Positions 10,601 to 22,882 of a stretch of DNA of 64,000 nucleotides are shown here, in pieces. The stretch's first letter is position 1. Each line of letters opens with the position of its first letter. This DNA comes from Dreissena polymorpha (Eukaryota; Mollusca; Bivalvia; Myida; Dreissenidae). Under the pieces are notes generated by a model. That model ran no database searches and had not been told where the DNA came from. It saw only the letters and a list, made by a program, of their open reading frames with translations. Made by a program: the position numbers and the translations under genes. The DNA lies in the NCBI RefSeq assembly GCF_020536995.1, contig NC_068358.1, positions 40,561,425 to 40,625,424 of the forward strand, read 5' to 3'.

Positions 10601-12142
10601 GAAAGATTCTTAAGCTTCAAAAGATTGTCATTCAATGATAATACCTGCAAAGTTACCTGCAAAGTTGGATTTCAGTCTGCCTAGAAAAAATTTGGAAAAG
10701 TCGTAAGAAGGAAAGGTTAACGCACGTAAGCACGGACTGACGGCCGACGAGTATCTTTAATCTCCTCAAAAGAACTGTATGCTCAGCGGAGCGAAAAACG
10801 ACCAAAAATAAATATCGTGTTTCATACTGTACATGCGGTTTCTATTAATCCAACACAGCAACATACTGTGCAGAGTTTATATTGATATATGTGTTTGTAT
10901 ATATTTTTTAAGTAGGCTTGTTCCTTTCCAAAACACATAAGTTGTGTCGTTATTTCACAAAGAAAACATTAATGTAACGGTCGTATATTACTAACTAATA
11001 TATCAGTTTCGTAAAATAACAAAATATTAAATGCAGTTTAGTGAATATCGTGTCCGCCTAACCACCGGGATGTCCCAAGCCAGTACTGGATATACCAATT
11101 AACAGACTCAACAGCGTCTCTTAAGCTCAAGGTATTCTATTCAATCGAATTAACATACAAAAGTTGAAAATGAACAAGTATGCAGTACATAATTGAATAT
11201 GTCTAGAAACGATGCCAATTACATGAAACATAAACTAAAACAACCCAGTTAAGCGGCATACGTTGTTTTTTTTTAATTTCAGACTAAACAATATATAAAT
11301 TAGGATGTTAATTGAAGGTAAACAAATATAAAACAATCACCTCGCAGAAAGTCTTGGCTTCCTCGGAGCAGAATCTATACGCTGACTGTTGCATGGATAC
11401 ACACATTAGTTAACGTCAAAAAGTACTAAACTAGGATGTAGTATAAATAATTCCCCTGCTAATTTCAAAACATACTTAAGTATATAATATTTATAAAAAG
11501 TAAGTGTCTTAAATTTGAAATCGTAAGAAAAATAATTTTAGACTTATAGACACGGATTAGTTATTGAATGTGACTACCTTAACGACCTCGAAAAGATCTG
11601 AAATTATGTTTATCTCATCTCCTTGACGACTTCGAACCTCTTCTTCAAAAACATATGTCCAATCATAGTCGAAAAGCTGGGAGAAGCGCTCGACTATTTT
11701 TGTAGGTCTGTTTGAATCACTCAACAAGTCCTTTGCATCATGATGTACGGGGACGAAAGTTTCCCCTTCTTTCCTTACATATTAGAAAATGAAAATATGC
11801 GGAAGAGTTATTGTACTTATGCTTCTTTTAAATCACTTGCACTTTAATGTTATGTACAGGATGATTTTAAAATGATTGATAGATACACCCTGCTATTATC
11901 GGAACCTTTTAAGCAATTTATATTTATGTTTAAGATGCATCACTTTATATCGAATATAGAAAAACGATTGTATAAATACGATTGTAATAAAAAAAAATCA
12001 TTCTACAAAGCAATTTTAAAAAACATGTATACCTGATATTCCGTGACCTAATGCTTTGGTCAATGTTTTCGTCGTCAGCTTTTTGTCCTTGTGTGCTCTC
12101 AAACCCTTTCACACTCTCCAAGAATTCATCAGAGGCAAATTG
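7391..12142 (-). CDS. Gene F: E-type MIEAP-like gene with remodelled C-terminus
   Basis: Exons: 12033-12142, 11578-11773, 11341-11385 (45 nt), 8099-8179 and 7391-7864. The phases equal those of gene E (2, 0, 0, 0), and the visible reading frame is 301 residues. No first exon was found upstream. Landmarks are SNRPTKIVERFSQLFDYDW, SAYRFCSEEAK (45 nt exon), KCVELCWWMCNQERPVYVC and YHAFTKS. Immediately after FTKS the frame enters a fold-back element (7145-7672), and the conserved SGSQLDYIVWPAL...KGVAQ end is replaced by about 95 residues of element-encoded, Arg/Thr/His-rich sequence before a stop at 7391. The core is otherwise uninterrupted, so the gene may still be expressed, but the loss of the VWP block makes normal function doubtful. 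The third intron contains the TIR element at 8378-9061. Confidence 0.72.
8378..9061. mobile_element. 684-bp TIR element with internal 318-bp tandem duplication
   Basis: The perfect 19-bp terminal inverted repeat AAGCGTATATGGTACACCC is at 8378-8396 and inverted at 9043-9061. The interior is two near-identical 318-bp units starting at 8418 and 8736 with ATTCTATGACGGCATGATAT. The unit junction repeats the right-end motif GGGGTGTACCATAT. It lies in an intron of gene F. No coding capacity is seen. Confidence 0.85.
9062..11340. other. Gene F intron remainder
   Basis: AT-rich sequence with no gene recognised. It has a short (AT)n run at 10548-10561 and a SINE remnant (GTGTCCGCCTAACCACCGGG) at 11050-11100. 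The small open frames look random. Confidence 0.5.
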
Positions 12143-13960
12143 CTATAAAATGCTTACTCAATTACTTTATTTTATATAACACAAAGTATGTTCATGTATT
12201 TTTCACGTCTTGAATTTTCAATCTTTACACGCTGAAGACTTGAGGCTGTTCAAATGCATATTAAAGCAAGTGATTTTTACCAAAACAAAGTTTCGTTCTG
12301 TGCGAAAATAGTGTGGCAGCAAATTTCAGAAATCGCATGATTTTGGGATACAACCTATACAAAGGTATGTCTTGAATTATTGTTTATTGTTGAAGCAACT
12401 ATTGTTTTATTGACGGTTATTTTTAAATTATAAAGACAGATATAAAGAGAGTAAAAAATGCGCTGTCATATACAGACAATCAAGTCGTATTGATAATAAT
12501 GTTCTTATTAACAAATAGCTTTCATACAGACAGCATATTTAACTTTACGATATTCGTAATATTTACTTAACAAGTGTAAGTCAAACTTGCTTTTTCTGCT
12601 CCATTTTGAGACAATGAAAATAAAGATTTTGACAAACTTAATGCAAATCATTTAAACAAATTATTATTGCACGCTTTTCAATTATATGCACAATATATTG
12701 AAATTGATTTTTTGGATTTTGAACAAATTTTGTCTGATTGCGACCGATATTTGTCGTTATATTGCCTTAGTTTTCTTTTAGTAAACACGTTTTTAATTAT
12801 GTAAAACAAACTCATTGTTTGCATTTCGAAAGAAGAACGAAAGAGTGCATCTTTATTAATTCCAACATACATAGGCTAAGTTTGAAAACATCATCAATAT
12901 AGAATTGTACGACAAATAATCGTAGGTACAAACTCCTTCTTATTTAAAATTGGACACGCCACTACAGCCAACTGCAAATTTTGTGACACTGAATGTGAAT
13001 CCATTTAACATTTGTTTTGGGAATGTAAGAATGACAATTTATAAATAATTTGTTTGTTTTTTCTGGATTCAATCATTGTTCGAACTTTCTAAATATTCCC
13101 TCCTTTGTACTGTACATCTAAATACAAATGGACCTTTAATTTTATTATTTGTTCAGATAAAAATGTTTATTTGTAATTGTTAATTAAGCAAAACTTGACC
13201 CACTTTGAAAGCAGCCAAATCAAACCTACTCTTGCACTGCCATGTACTTGATGAAATCATTTTGTTTAATGATTTTCGTAAAAGTTAAGAATTATAACTG
13301 TTGTTACCCATTTTCCAGCAGATGTGATAATAGAATCATACATTTATTGTACATTATATACGGTGTGTAGTGGGTTGCCCTCAACCCACACACACGTATT
13401 GACGAGGACAATAAAATATTTTGAACGGAACAAACAAGAAAAACATATTTAAGATAAAAACGCGTCGAGAAAATATATAACTCGTGTTTTACAAATACTG
13501 TTTATTATTCGTGAAAATGATATTCGTACATCCAAACTCTCGAAGGTCAAGTAATTAAACAAAACAAAAATGTTTTTTTGTTTTCTTCAATAACTTTTTT
13601 ATTCCGACGCCTACGATCTTGAAACAAAAAAACGAGGGAAGCACAAACACCGTATAGCCGAAAGGGCGTATTCATTAAAATGAAATATAACTATAAAGTG
13701 ACTACTAAGCGAAATAGACGCTACTCCTCAGTGAAAATCAAAAACACGACGCAATTAAGTCAGTCAGTTCCAACTAACCTCACTTAAACACAGTCAGCTC
13801 CCGCTTGCCACCCATTGAGCTAGTACACTTGCTCTGTCTAACATCAAAGAGACACGCACACAATAAATCGACGTGAATAGTTGAGTATTATCCGTTGTTA
13901 CCTCTCAGCATTTCTATTCGTAATGATTCGTTCCTATAATGTTAAATTTGGAAAATACGG
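12143..13960. other. Upstream of gene F; decayed LINE tail, no first exon found
   Basis: Positions 12955-13050 plus read HATTANCKFCDTECESI, stop, HLFWECKN. This is the C-terminal Cys-x-x-Cys...His...Cys zinc-knuckle-like block found after the reverse transcriptase in many LINEs, here broken. A small hairpin (GTGGGTTG/CAACCCAC) is at 13370-13390. The missing N-terminal exon of gene F was looked for here and not found. Confidence 0.5.
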
Positions 13961-13967
13961 TAGCAGA

Positions 13968-14460
13968 TTTATTATCCCCGCCATAGGCGGGGGATATTGT
14001 TTTGGCGATGTCCGTCCGTCCGGCACTTTTGTGTCCGGAGCCATGTCATGGCGGATGTTGTGTTCACTCTGCAAAACTCTAAAAATTTAATGTATATTAA
14101 GATTGAATGTTTTCGTGGAAAAGGCAAGACTTTTTAATTCGCCTAAATGAATATTGAACGCTCAAGAACCCTCCTCTGTCTTAGTTTTACGTTATTGTCC
14201 TTTGTTATTTTTGTATGTTGTTACTTTTCGGGGCAATAACTCAGTATGCAAGATTTCTATTTAAGAAAATGTTCATAACAAACCATTTCTCCTTTTGTCA
14301 TGATACTATCAATGTTAATTGATTTATGAAATATATAATATCTGCCTTGCATTGTCTACAAACCCATCACAGGTACAAAAGAGTTTTTAAAAAATTGACA
14401 AAAGACACAACCCTTCACTTATACCTTTTCGTTTATTTGGCGGGGATATCAATTCAACGA
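13968..14460 (+). repeat. Interspersed repeat with CCCCGCC/GGCGGGG hairpin start
   Basis: It begins CCCCGCCATAGGCGGGGGAT, followed by a run of GTCCG motifs (GTCCGTCCGTCCGG), and ends near GGCGGGGATATCAATTC. Repeats with this start are widespread in marine invertebrates, where GTCCGTCCGTC runs are typical. No protein is encoded. Confidence 0.55.
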
Positions 14461-14473
14461 ATTTGCTTGTTTT

Positions 14474-17400
14474 TATGTTTTATATTCCATTACATTTTAT
14501 GACAAACATAAATTATTTATCATCTAACCATTTAGAATAAAAACAAACACATTTGTTTAGGTGTCATGACAAGCAGGGTATTTTATCTCTTGAAACACAC
14601 GCACGGAGTGGGTGTTTGTATCTTACAAGGCTATTTTCACATAAATGCAAGAAACAAATCTTCTGACGATTGTATGTGTTCAATGAGCAACAGATATCGA
14701 CTCCAATGGCACCGCTCAGTTAAAGAGTCTCGAGACGTCAGTAAACGTTGCGACATCCTTCTCATATATTTAAGAACTGAAACGATACTAAATCCATTCT
14801 GTAGAGCACGTCGTTATACGTATCATTAAACATGCTCATGCGTTACATGCTAATAATTGAATATTATTAATACCCATCAGACGTCAAGCCTAAACTCAAA
14901 ATCATACAATTGCACAATTTAACTACACAATTCAAAATCACAAGCCCAACCAAGGACGCCACGGCCCTAACAACCGCCCGTCCGCCGCCGATGCCCAAAG
15001 CGCACCGAGGACGCTCCCTATGCCCATCCACAACGCCTATTTGCGAAAAGTACATAAAGTGAAGCATAAGTTTTGATAAAAGCAGCTGCGATAATTACAA
15101 GATTTATTCATTACCATCAATTAAGAGAAGTGCACATGACTTCACGTACACCCCAAACAATAATCGGTGGTAACGAACGATTCAGGTGTAACCGCGAGCG
15201 GGATACGCAACCCTACTGCTCATTTTTCATTTTTCTTTTAATGGCAGGGGAACGTATGAGGACACATGGCTCAAGACTGGTGTCTAGGTGCCTTCATCAC
15301 CTCCTGAAACCTCTAATTTTAGAGAAATCTACAAATAATCAGCTGTTACTATATCGTAAACGTTAAGTGTTCTTTTTAGAAAACCATGTAAATCTATTGG
15401 TAAAATGTCCGGAACCAATGCCCCTTTCTATCTCAAGTCAGTCATCCGTCTGCTTTCATAAAACTCACAGAAACACATAAAACATAATATTAACATCAAC
15501 ACACAAACAGAGCATAACTAAATAAAACGATTTAAATCAAGTCTTCGCTCTACCCTGCTTGCCTGTCGAATGACTAAACCTACAAATCTGTGCACGAGGA
15601 AATCTTGATTTCCGCACCATTGGACATATATCACCTTAAAAAACCTGTATAACCAGTTTATTCATTCACACAACGATAATAAATACATTTATGTTTTATA
15701 TTCCACTACATTTTATGACAAACATAAATTATTTATCATCTAACCATTTAGAATAAAAACAAACACATTTGTTTAGGTGTCATGACAAGCAGGGTATTTT
15801 ATCGACAGAAAAAGAAAGGGGCAAAAAAAAACAACGCACAACTAACAACATACAACACCAAGTACCATATATATTTACAAATCCAAACGAGAAGAAACAC
15901 TTGTTTGTGTTTCATCCGAATCTCTCACGTAGCCATCCTAAGCGCCAACAGTCTTCCACTGCCCATGCTTTTTTAACACTATCAGATACACCGCTATTTG
16001 CAACAGCAGTTGCTTCCCCTGGCCGAAATGAATGCAGCCCGTGAACATTGGGTTTAAGTCAAATTTCACGAAAGATGTGGTGCAAAATATCTAATTGTCT
16101 ACTGTAATTCATCTGCTTGAGCCAACTAAAATGTATTTATTCATTTTCTTACAATTTGTTATGTTTCTAAACAAAACATATATTGCAATATCTAGAATAT
16201 TTGCTGCCAAGATACATTTTTTCAAGTAGAAGACAGGGCATAAAACTGCATTTGTTTTACAAAATATCAATTCCTGCTCGCCCTTGCACAATTGAACCGT
16301 TTTACTATTGAAAATAATAATTATAGCACAATCCTCAAAAAATCTTCAAAGTTCCCAAACCGCCAACCCCCCCCCCCAAAAAAAAAAAAAAAAAAAAACG
16401 CACCAAACACACCGTTACAAATCTCAAATCAAAGAATCAAAGCCTCTACACATCCGCTTTAGTCACTAAGCACCTCCGAACCAGCGGCCCAGAATTGGCC
16501 CTTTTCAATCCATCATCAGAAAACACAACCAGACCAGAATTACAACGACCACACGATCCCACAACCCCATGAGCCCACGAAATGCCACACACAATCGCGT
16601 CTACCACAGAGGCAGACAGACACGAAACACACACACCAACATTTTAAATTGACTTTCTGTAACAAAACCGTTTCTCTTGCTTTCTTTTTTGCAAGTATTT
16701 TCCAATTTGAAATAAATATTACCCTTGCTATCTTTTTTGCAAGTATTACACTTTTAAAACTATTATTTTTAACCCTTGCTTTATTTTTTGCAAGTACTGT
16801 TTTTGCTTTCTTTTTTGCAAATATCCCATTCCCCGTGTACTGTACACGACTTCGTAAGCACAAGATGCAAACGGACATACACCAACATGGTTTCTATACA
16901 TACTTAATGGCCATACAAAAACAACATCCATTGAATCATTTCTACACATATAAATACGTGAAAAATCCCAACTATACCATAAGTATAGCAAAACAGTCAA
17001 AGCATTCATATCACCGATTCACATATAAACGACATATAGTATAGTTAAATTCGAATAGCAAGAACATTTCTTGGAAACAGAATGGTTATTACTCATACAA
17101 ATAGTTTGCCCTTTGTCAAACACAATAATATCATTCTCAAAGTGCATTTGTACATTACCAGCCTCAAATAAGAATGGCCAAAATGCTGCACTAGGCCATC
17201 TGTGTACCACCAAAATGCCATATGCGTTGCATTCTAGAAAGTGCAAAATTGTTTTTCCTACGAGATAAATAGGGGCATCAACCAATTCAAATCGGCACCC
17301 CAAAACTGTGTAAAGCAACCTGCTTCTGTCTCAAAATCAAAGAATTTTGAATTATATCTTTAAGTATTTCCATTTTTAAAAGTAGCCAAGCGATCAATCA

Positions 17401-18957
17401 AAATCGGACCCGAGCTACCATTTAAATACTCAAAGAAATCTCGTGAGATTTACCATTCATCTGTATTGCTCATTTTACTTATACTGTCGGCAATGGAGTT
17501 TAATTCTCTTGGAACCCATTGTATTTCTAGTCCTATATTCATCTTCAAACACATACTAAAAATGCTTAGTGCTAGATCATGTTACTCAAGTTTAGAACTT
17601 CCTACCTTTACCAACTTTACACGTGATTCAGAGTCAGAAAACCTCTTAACAGTCCCCTCCCTTAAAAAAAAATCCCAAAGGCACGTAACACTAGAACTAC
17701 TCCATTAATTATTCTTTAAGTCGAACTTGTATTGCAATCGTCATTTGACCATATATCGTGAAAAATGAAACCTGACATATCAACAATATAAGCCCCACCA
17801 GCAAACCCACTTGCATCACTGTAAACTTTTAAAACTTCGACACATGTAGTTTTACTAAAATGTCTTGATTGTATGCCATCTATGCGACCTAACCAAAATC
17901 TAAATTCGGAAATAAATAAGCTATCTGGTTCAAGGGCTATAACTATATTCATTGACGGTCTAGAAACGATTTCAGAATAAAGATATCTAGTCTTTACCTT
18001 GCCAGACTACCTATATCAGGCATCATTGAAACAATTTTCCACCTACATCTAGCTAAATCCCTTGCCGAAACCATTGGCATGGAAGATAATACCTTTAAAA
18101 GAGTATTTTTAAAATCAGTTATTCTTCTATCGGGAATTTCAAAAGAAAACATTTGGCTATCCCAGATTAATCCTACCCATTCTAGCCTCTAATCTGGTAC
18201 TTATATTGACTTTACCTCATTGATCACAAATCCAGCTTCCGGCTTCATTCACGGCTACACTTGATTGACTAACAACATGAGGGATGTCTTAATTCTTCAA
18301 TACGGCCATTATTTTACATATCGTGCACCGACTCGTTAACATCTGCTTATCTAGTATCTGCTTTAAAGCTGATTGGTTATTTCCAGATACACATTTTTCA
18401 GGTAATTGTAAGAATGGTAATGCGTAAGCGCCGACAATACAGTCAATTATATCAGGATTGGCACCAATGATTTTCCGAAAAAAAAGGACATGCCTCTTTA
18501 AACTACATTTTACAAGAGAAAAACGTGAGAAATGATACTTTTCTTCACAATGTGCGTATTATATGTAAACCAAACACGTCAAACAATTCTCCTCTATCCC
18601 CGAGGGCCTACCTTCTTGACCGCTACCACGTGGTCGCTACGTGTGTCCATTTACTGTGCCAGCCCTGTCCCCGCCGGCGAAGCGATCTCTCCTCTCATCC
18701 TGACTGTCCATATTAATAATTTGCCAACGCCAATACGACACAAAAATAAATCAAATTTCACAATTAAATGTGGTTGAGAAAATAAATAAAACGATTTAAA
18801 TCAAGTCTTCGCTCTACCCTGCTTGCCTGTCGAATGACTAAACCTACAAATCTGTGCACGAGGAAATCTTGATTTCCGCACCATTGGACATATATCACCT
18901 TCAAAAACCTGTATAACCAGTTTATTCATTCACACAACGATAATAAATACATTTATT
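14474..18957 (-). mobile_element. Fossil tyrosine-recombinase-type (DIRS/PAT/Ngaro-like) retroelement with split direct repeats
   Basis: Two different direct-repeat pairs are interleaved. One is at 18784-18957 and 15520-15690 (about 172 bp). The other is at 15691-15803 and 14474-14588 (about 114 bp). Read on the minus strand the order is A1, body, B1-A2 (abutting at 15690/15691), B2, the split-direct-repeat layout known for PAT and Ngaro elements. The body contains reverse transcriptase C-terminal and RNase H-like sequence on the minus strand around 17020-18200 (VYSDASGFAGGAYIVD). The coding parts are broken in many places, so the element is old. No intact recombinase was recognised. Confidence 0.72.
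16672..16830. repeat. Four spaced copies of a TTGC-T-rich-TTTTTTGCAAGTA motif
   Basis: The motif CTTGCTNTCTTTTTTGCAAG recurs four times with 30-50 bp spacing inside the retroelement fossil. A poly-C/poly-A tract lies at 16370-16398. The motif's open frame on either strand is a by-product of the repeat. Confidence 0.6.
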
Positions 18958-21150
18958 TAGGTCCACTTGCGGGAAATCTCTCCAACAAGTTATTTGCTGT
19001 TTGCAAAGGTCAAGAAATGTGCAAACCCGGGTTATTGAGCTACGCCGAAACACTATTTAACAGTATATTGGCTGTAATTGACTACAGACTACGATCGGTA
19101 CTGGCGACTCATTAGCAGCACGATTTTTACACAGCGCAAATTTAATCCGTATAGAAGCTACTCAATATATTTTTCGGCATAGCTGTTTAACGTCACATTT
19201 GACTTCTGACAAACTTCATAGAAAGCCAATGGAATTTAAAAGAAGTTTCCCGAAGGTAGGTCCGAATGAATTAAATCAAATTTTGCATTGGGCAATTTGA
19301 TAGAAATCCCCAGAAAAACATCGACCACATAGCTTTCTGAAATAAACAGGCTACAATGAACGCTTTCACGATTTCCAACAGCTCTCTTTGCCAAGGCCTA
19401 CCTTGTGTTTCTCGGCCGTGTTAAGATCTATAATTAGAACATCGCAACCTTAACCTATATTAATAGAACAGCATATTCTGGAGAAACAGATTCAATAAGA
19501 GTATCAAAACGTTAATTTTAAATTAGTAATTTTACTTCCATTTTATCTTTATGGACCAATGAAACAACTATATATTTTCTCTATTGTGTTTGATATTTGT
19601 TCTCGATTTTGTAAATAAATTGCGAATGAAAACATGTATAATTAACTTTTTACGCGATCACAAATCTAAAGAATACGAACAATTTTGAACCTGCATATTG
19701 TAAGCGCTGCACTGCTATGATCTATATAGATAGAACGACTTAATTGCGAAGCGGTTCGTCCTGCTAGCGCATTAGTACGCACGTACACTGTTTCACCTCT
19801 ATGACACCGGTTCGATTGGCGCAATTTTTGTTTGTGTTTTGTGGTCACCATACCGGACAGGTGGGGTTTTCTCCAGATAATCCGATCCCCTCCACAAGCA
19901 CAAGACATATAAAAAATTAACAGGTATTTCAGTAAAAAAAAAGCTGGAAATTGCAGCTATCATTCAAAATTCGTCAGTCTAAGCTTTTTATGTAGGAGTG
20001 CTGGATATTTAATACGATATTCTAACAAAAATTACACAACCACCTAAGTGTACATGCCATGTTTGATAATTCGTTCGTTCGTTAGATTTCAGCATATATA
20101 AGGTCATATCGCTTTGGTTAGTTAACCTAACCATATGTTCCTGGGCGAACTCAGGTAGGCAAGTGCTCTTACGATTGAGCTCAAATGGCCCGGCTATGTG
20201 CTCATACCTACTTTCGAGAATCATTATGAAAGTATTGCCATACTTAATGAACAAACATGCCACCGCGTACTGAATAAAAAAAATAAATAAACAAACAATA
20301 ATCAACAGGAAAAAAAGCATATCTCCATGTCCATGGGCATGTAAAACCACGTCTGTACACATAACATTATTAAATAAAGAACGTAAACAACGAAATAAAG
20401 GAAGGGTATGATTCACATGTGTTATTATCGATCATGTCATGTTTTGTATATATCTGCTGGAACGTTATTTTAATAACCAACAAACATTTTATTGTAATAG
20501 AAAGTTTTTACGAAAAGTGGAATAGAAAATACACGCCGATTATCTTTTTAAAGATATTTCTTTCTTGTTATTTGCTACTTGTATATCAAGACACTGTAAT
20601 TATTAATAGTATGTTTCACATGGATGTACATTTTATTTATTCATATGAATTGCTTAACATCTATTTACCTTGTTTTATTAATATAAACAGTTTCATTAAG
20701 TTATCTTTTGTCTATTCTTATAATATGTTTAAAATGGAATGATGATCAATTTATTCTTATAGCCTGTTCGAAATGGATTCACTTTCCGAGTTTGTGAAAC
20801 TGGTTAGAAATTGATTAAACAATTAATTTAATTTATGCGTTTTCCAACATAAAGCATTTATCATAGGTATCATGTATAAATGTGTTATACAAGTCAGACC
20901 CTTATTGTTGCTCTGCAAGTTATATTTTATTTCCCGTAATTCCTCGAGAATGTACTGGTTAACATTTAAAGTGACGCTTGAGCAAAACAGGGTCGCTTCC
21001 ATCACCGAGCGGATATAGCCTGTTTACAAAAGACACACACACACACGCAGACACGCACACGCACACACAAACATTTTTCAGCAAATCCTAATACATATTT
21101 GCTTGACTCATTTCCTGAATGGAACCCTAACCACTCATACGGAGAACCTA
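18958..21150. other. No gene recognised
   Basis: AT-rich sequence. A CA-rich microsatellite (ACACACACACACGCAGACAC and similar) lies at 21033-21072. The open frames at 19666-19908, 20009-20416 and 20419-20742 have no recognisable family or splice context. Confidence 0.5.
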
Positions 21151-21154
21151 ATAA

Positions 21155-21690
21155 TACAATAAAAAAAATCCTTACATTGTACGATCCCTGACAAAAAATG
21201 GGAGATATTGCTTAACTTATATTGAAATACAAAATAGTATATTATCTTTACCTATTATGTATGCTCCATATAACATACCACGACATGATGTCATTTCCAT
21301 AAACAATTCCAACTTTTTAAAAGTGCATTCACAAGTTATTAAAATAATAGGCGGAGATTTCAATGAAATCTCTCGAAAAACGTGATATCAACTTCACTAC
21401 ATGAAGTAAACATTTAATACCAGTATTTTTTTCTATTTTCAAGAAAAAAAAATCATCTTACGGATCTATGGAGATATTTAAATTATTCGAAAAGATAATT
21501 TGACATGGAGAAGAAAAAAACCAACCTGGCAAAAGCTGTATAGTGTTTTGCATATCGACAGAAACACTATATCCTAGTTATGTAGGATACGAAATTAATT
21601 TATGTAACGACCAAATGGAAATATCCATCAGATTTACACCTATATCTTAAAGTGTTCCGGGGCATTGGAAAAAATACCACAATTATAAAT
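21155..21690 (+). mobile_element. Decayed LINE endonuclease-domain fragment
   Basis: Translation in shifting frames gives IIGGDFNEI, then LTWRRKKPTWQK and HIDRNTI. These are landmarks of the APE-type endonuclease domain of LINE ORF2 (GDFN motif and the L/YTWRRKNP motif). Several frame breaks are present. The clade is not assigned. Confidence 0.65.
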
Positions 21691-21879
21691 GAATATCAGT
21701 ACTGTTTTAATTTGAAACATATGATTGAGCAATGCCTGCAGTCACTTATCAGTTTTAAACTGATATGGGAGGTCTTATACTTCGCCTCATTTCGTATATT
21801 ACCGTCACTCTAAACGTTTTTTTAGCATGTCCGTAAAACAACGAAAACTTTGTTAACATCAAAATAAGACAGCAGTCTG

Positions 21880-21965
21880 ATACGCGGGAGATTATATGTA
21901 AAGACTCAATAGTGACATCAAGAGGTCCCGTGTTCGATTTCCGTTTGCGTCATGCAAAGTTTTTT
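21880..21965 (+). repeat. tRNA-derived SINE remnant
   Basis: A-box-like GTCTGATACGCGGGAG and B-box-like GGTCCCGTGTTCGATTTCCG on the plus strand, both diverged from the SINE at 50272. Confidence 0.45.
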
Positions 21966-22456
21966 ATTCTGCGTTTTTCTTTTTGCTATTGAAATAATTT
22001 TAGAATATTCCCCAAAATTAAAGTGTTGTTAAAATTATATGATATTACATTTTAGTAAAAGATTGTTAACGTGTGGAAATGTCATGTTTTCCCCAGTCAA
22101 AATTGTCCATGTCTTATACATTATGAAAAACGTATTTTAAATTCCAAATGTTTAGTCGACTAACTGCTTCCCGATCTGTGTATGCTCCATGTAAAACAAA
22201 ATATTCTTCACGCTTTGAGTCGACCATGAAATATCTATTATTTGTACATATTTAAACATGTGTTTGCACAATTTAACTATTATATAGGAAAAGTCTGAAT
22301 ATCATTGCTTAGGAAAATAAATATAAACTGAGCAATATGAATTATTTCGGGCCGAATTGCTCTCGTGTACAAATGATGTACAACCTGTAATTTATACTTG
22401 TAAGCAGTTTAAGATTGTGGTACAGGAAATAAAGATTCGTAAGATTATGCCCACCT

Positions 22457-22882
22457 CTTTATCGAAAGCATCGGTCCCATAGTTTCCATAAACCTCGGAT
22501 AAGCGCTCGGCTGTTTTCGTGGGTCTGTTTGGGTCACTCAAATCCGTTATATCTGAGTTGTCATGGTTGTCAGCTACTGCTGCTTTCTTACATTTATGGA
22601 CAACGCAAATATTTGGCTAGTGTATTAATTCTTCATTGTAAATCACTAACAACCCCAAATAATTAGCATTTATCAGTCATATGTGTTATTTATTAAAATT
22701 CATAACAAATCACGTACAAATAATTAAGTACAATGAAATAAGTCAACTTCGATGAAAAGATGTTGGTTCGTTTATAAGAACTTATACCTTCTTTCCAATA
22801 GTTCAAGCCTATCGTCCGTGTTTTCACAGTTATCATTTTGTGTCTCTACGCTGAACTCACGTTTACTACCACTAAGTATTTT
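22457..22882 (-). pseudogene. Truncated MIEAP-like copy G (two exons)
   Basis: Two exons correspond to exons 2 and 3 of gene E. The first, 22788-22882, is phase 2 at its donor and encodes KREFSVETQNDN and RLELLERR. The second, about 22457-22588, encodes NSDITDLSDPNRPTKTAE and RLSEVYGN. The second exon stops matching after about 45 conserved codons, and the expected 3' part (EEVRSRK...DLLEVVK) and all downstream exons are absent. At the acceptor of the second exon a base appears to be missing relative to gene E, so normal splicing would run into a stop. The close match over the DLSDPNRPTK core suggests a fairly recent partial duplicate of the E exon. A link to the N-terminal exon at 32498-32704 is possible but unproven. 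Confidence 0.65.

Noticed and set aside
16540-17044. Hydrophobic plus-strand and basic minus-strand open frames over LAFFFAS/LAKKKAR repeats
   Set aside because: They arise from a spaced DNA motif inside a retroelement fossil and have no independent support.
20009-20742. Opposed open frames of 107-135 codons
   Set aside because: Hydrophobic, low-complexity AT-driven translations without recognisable domains or intron signals.
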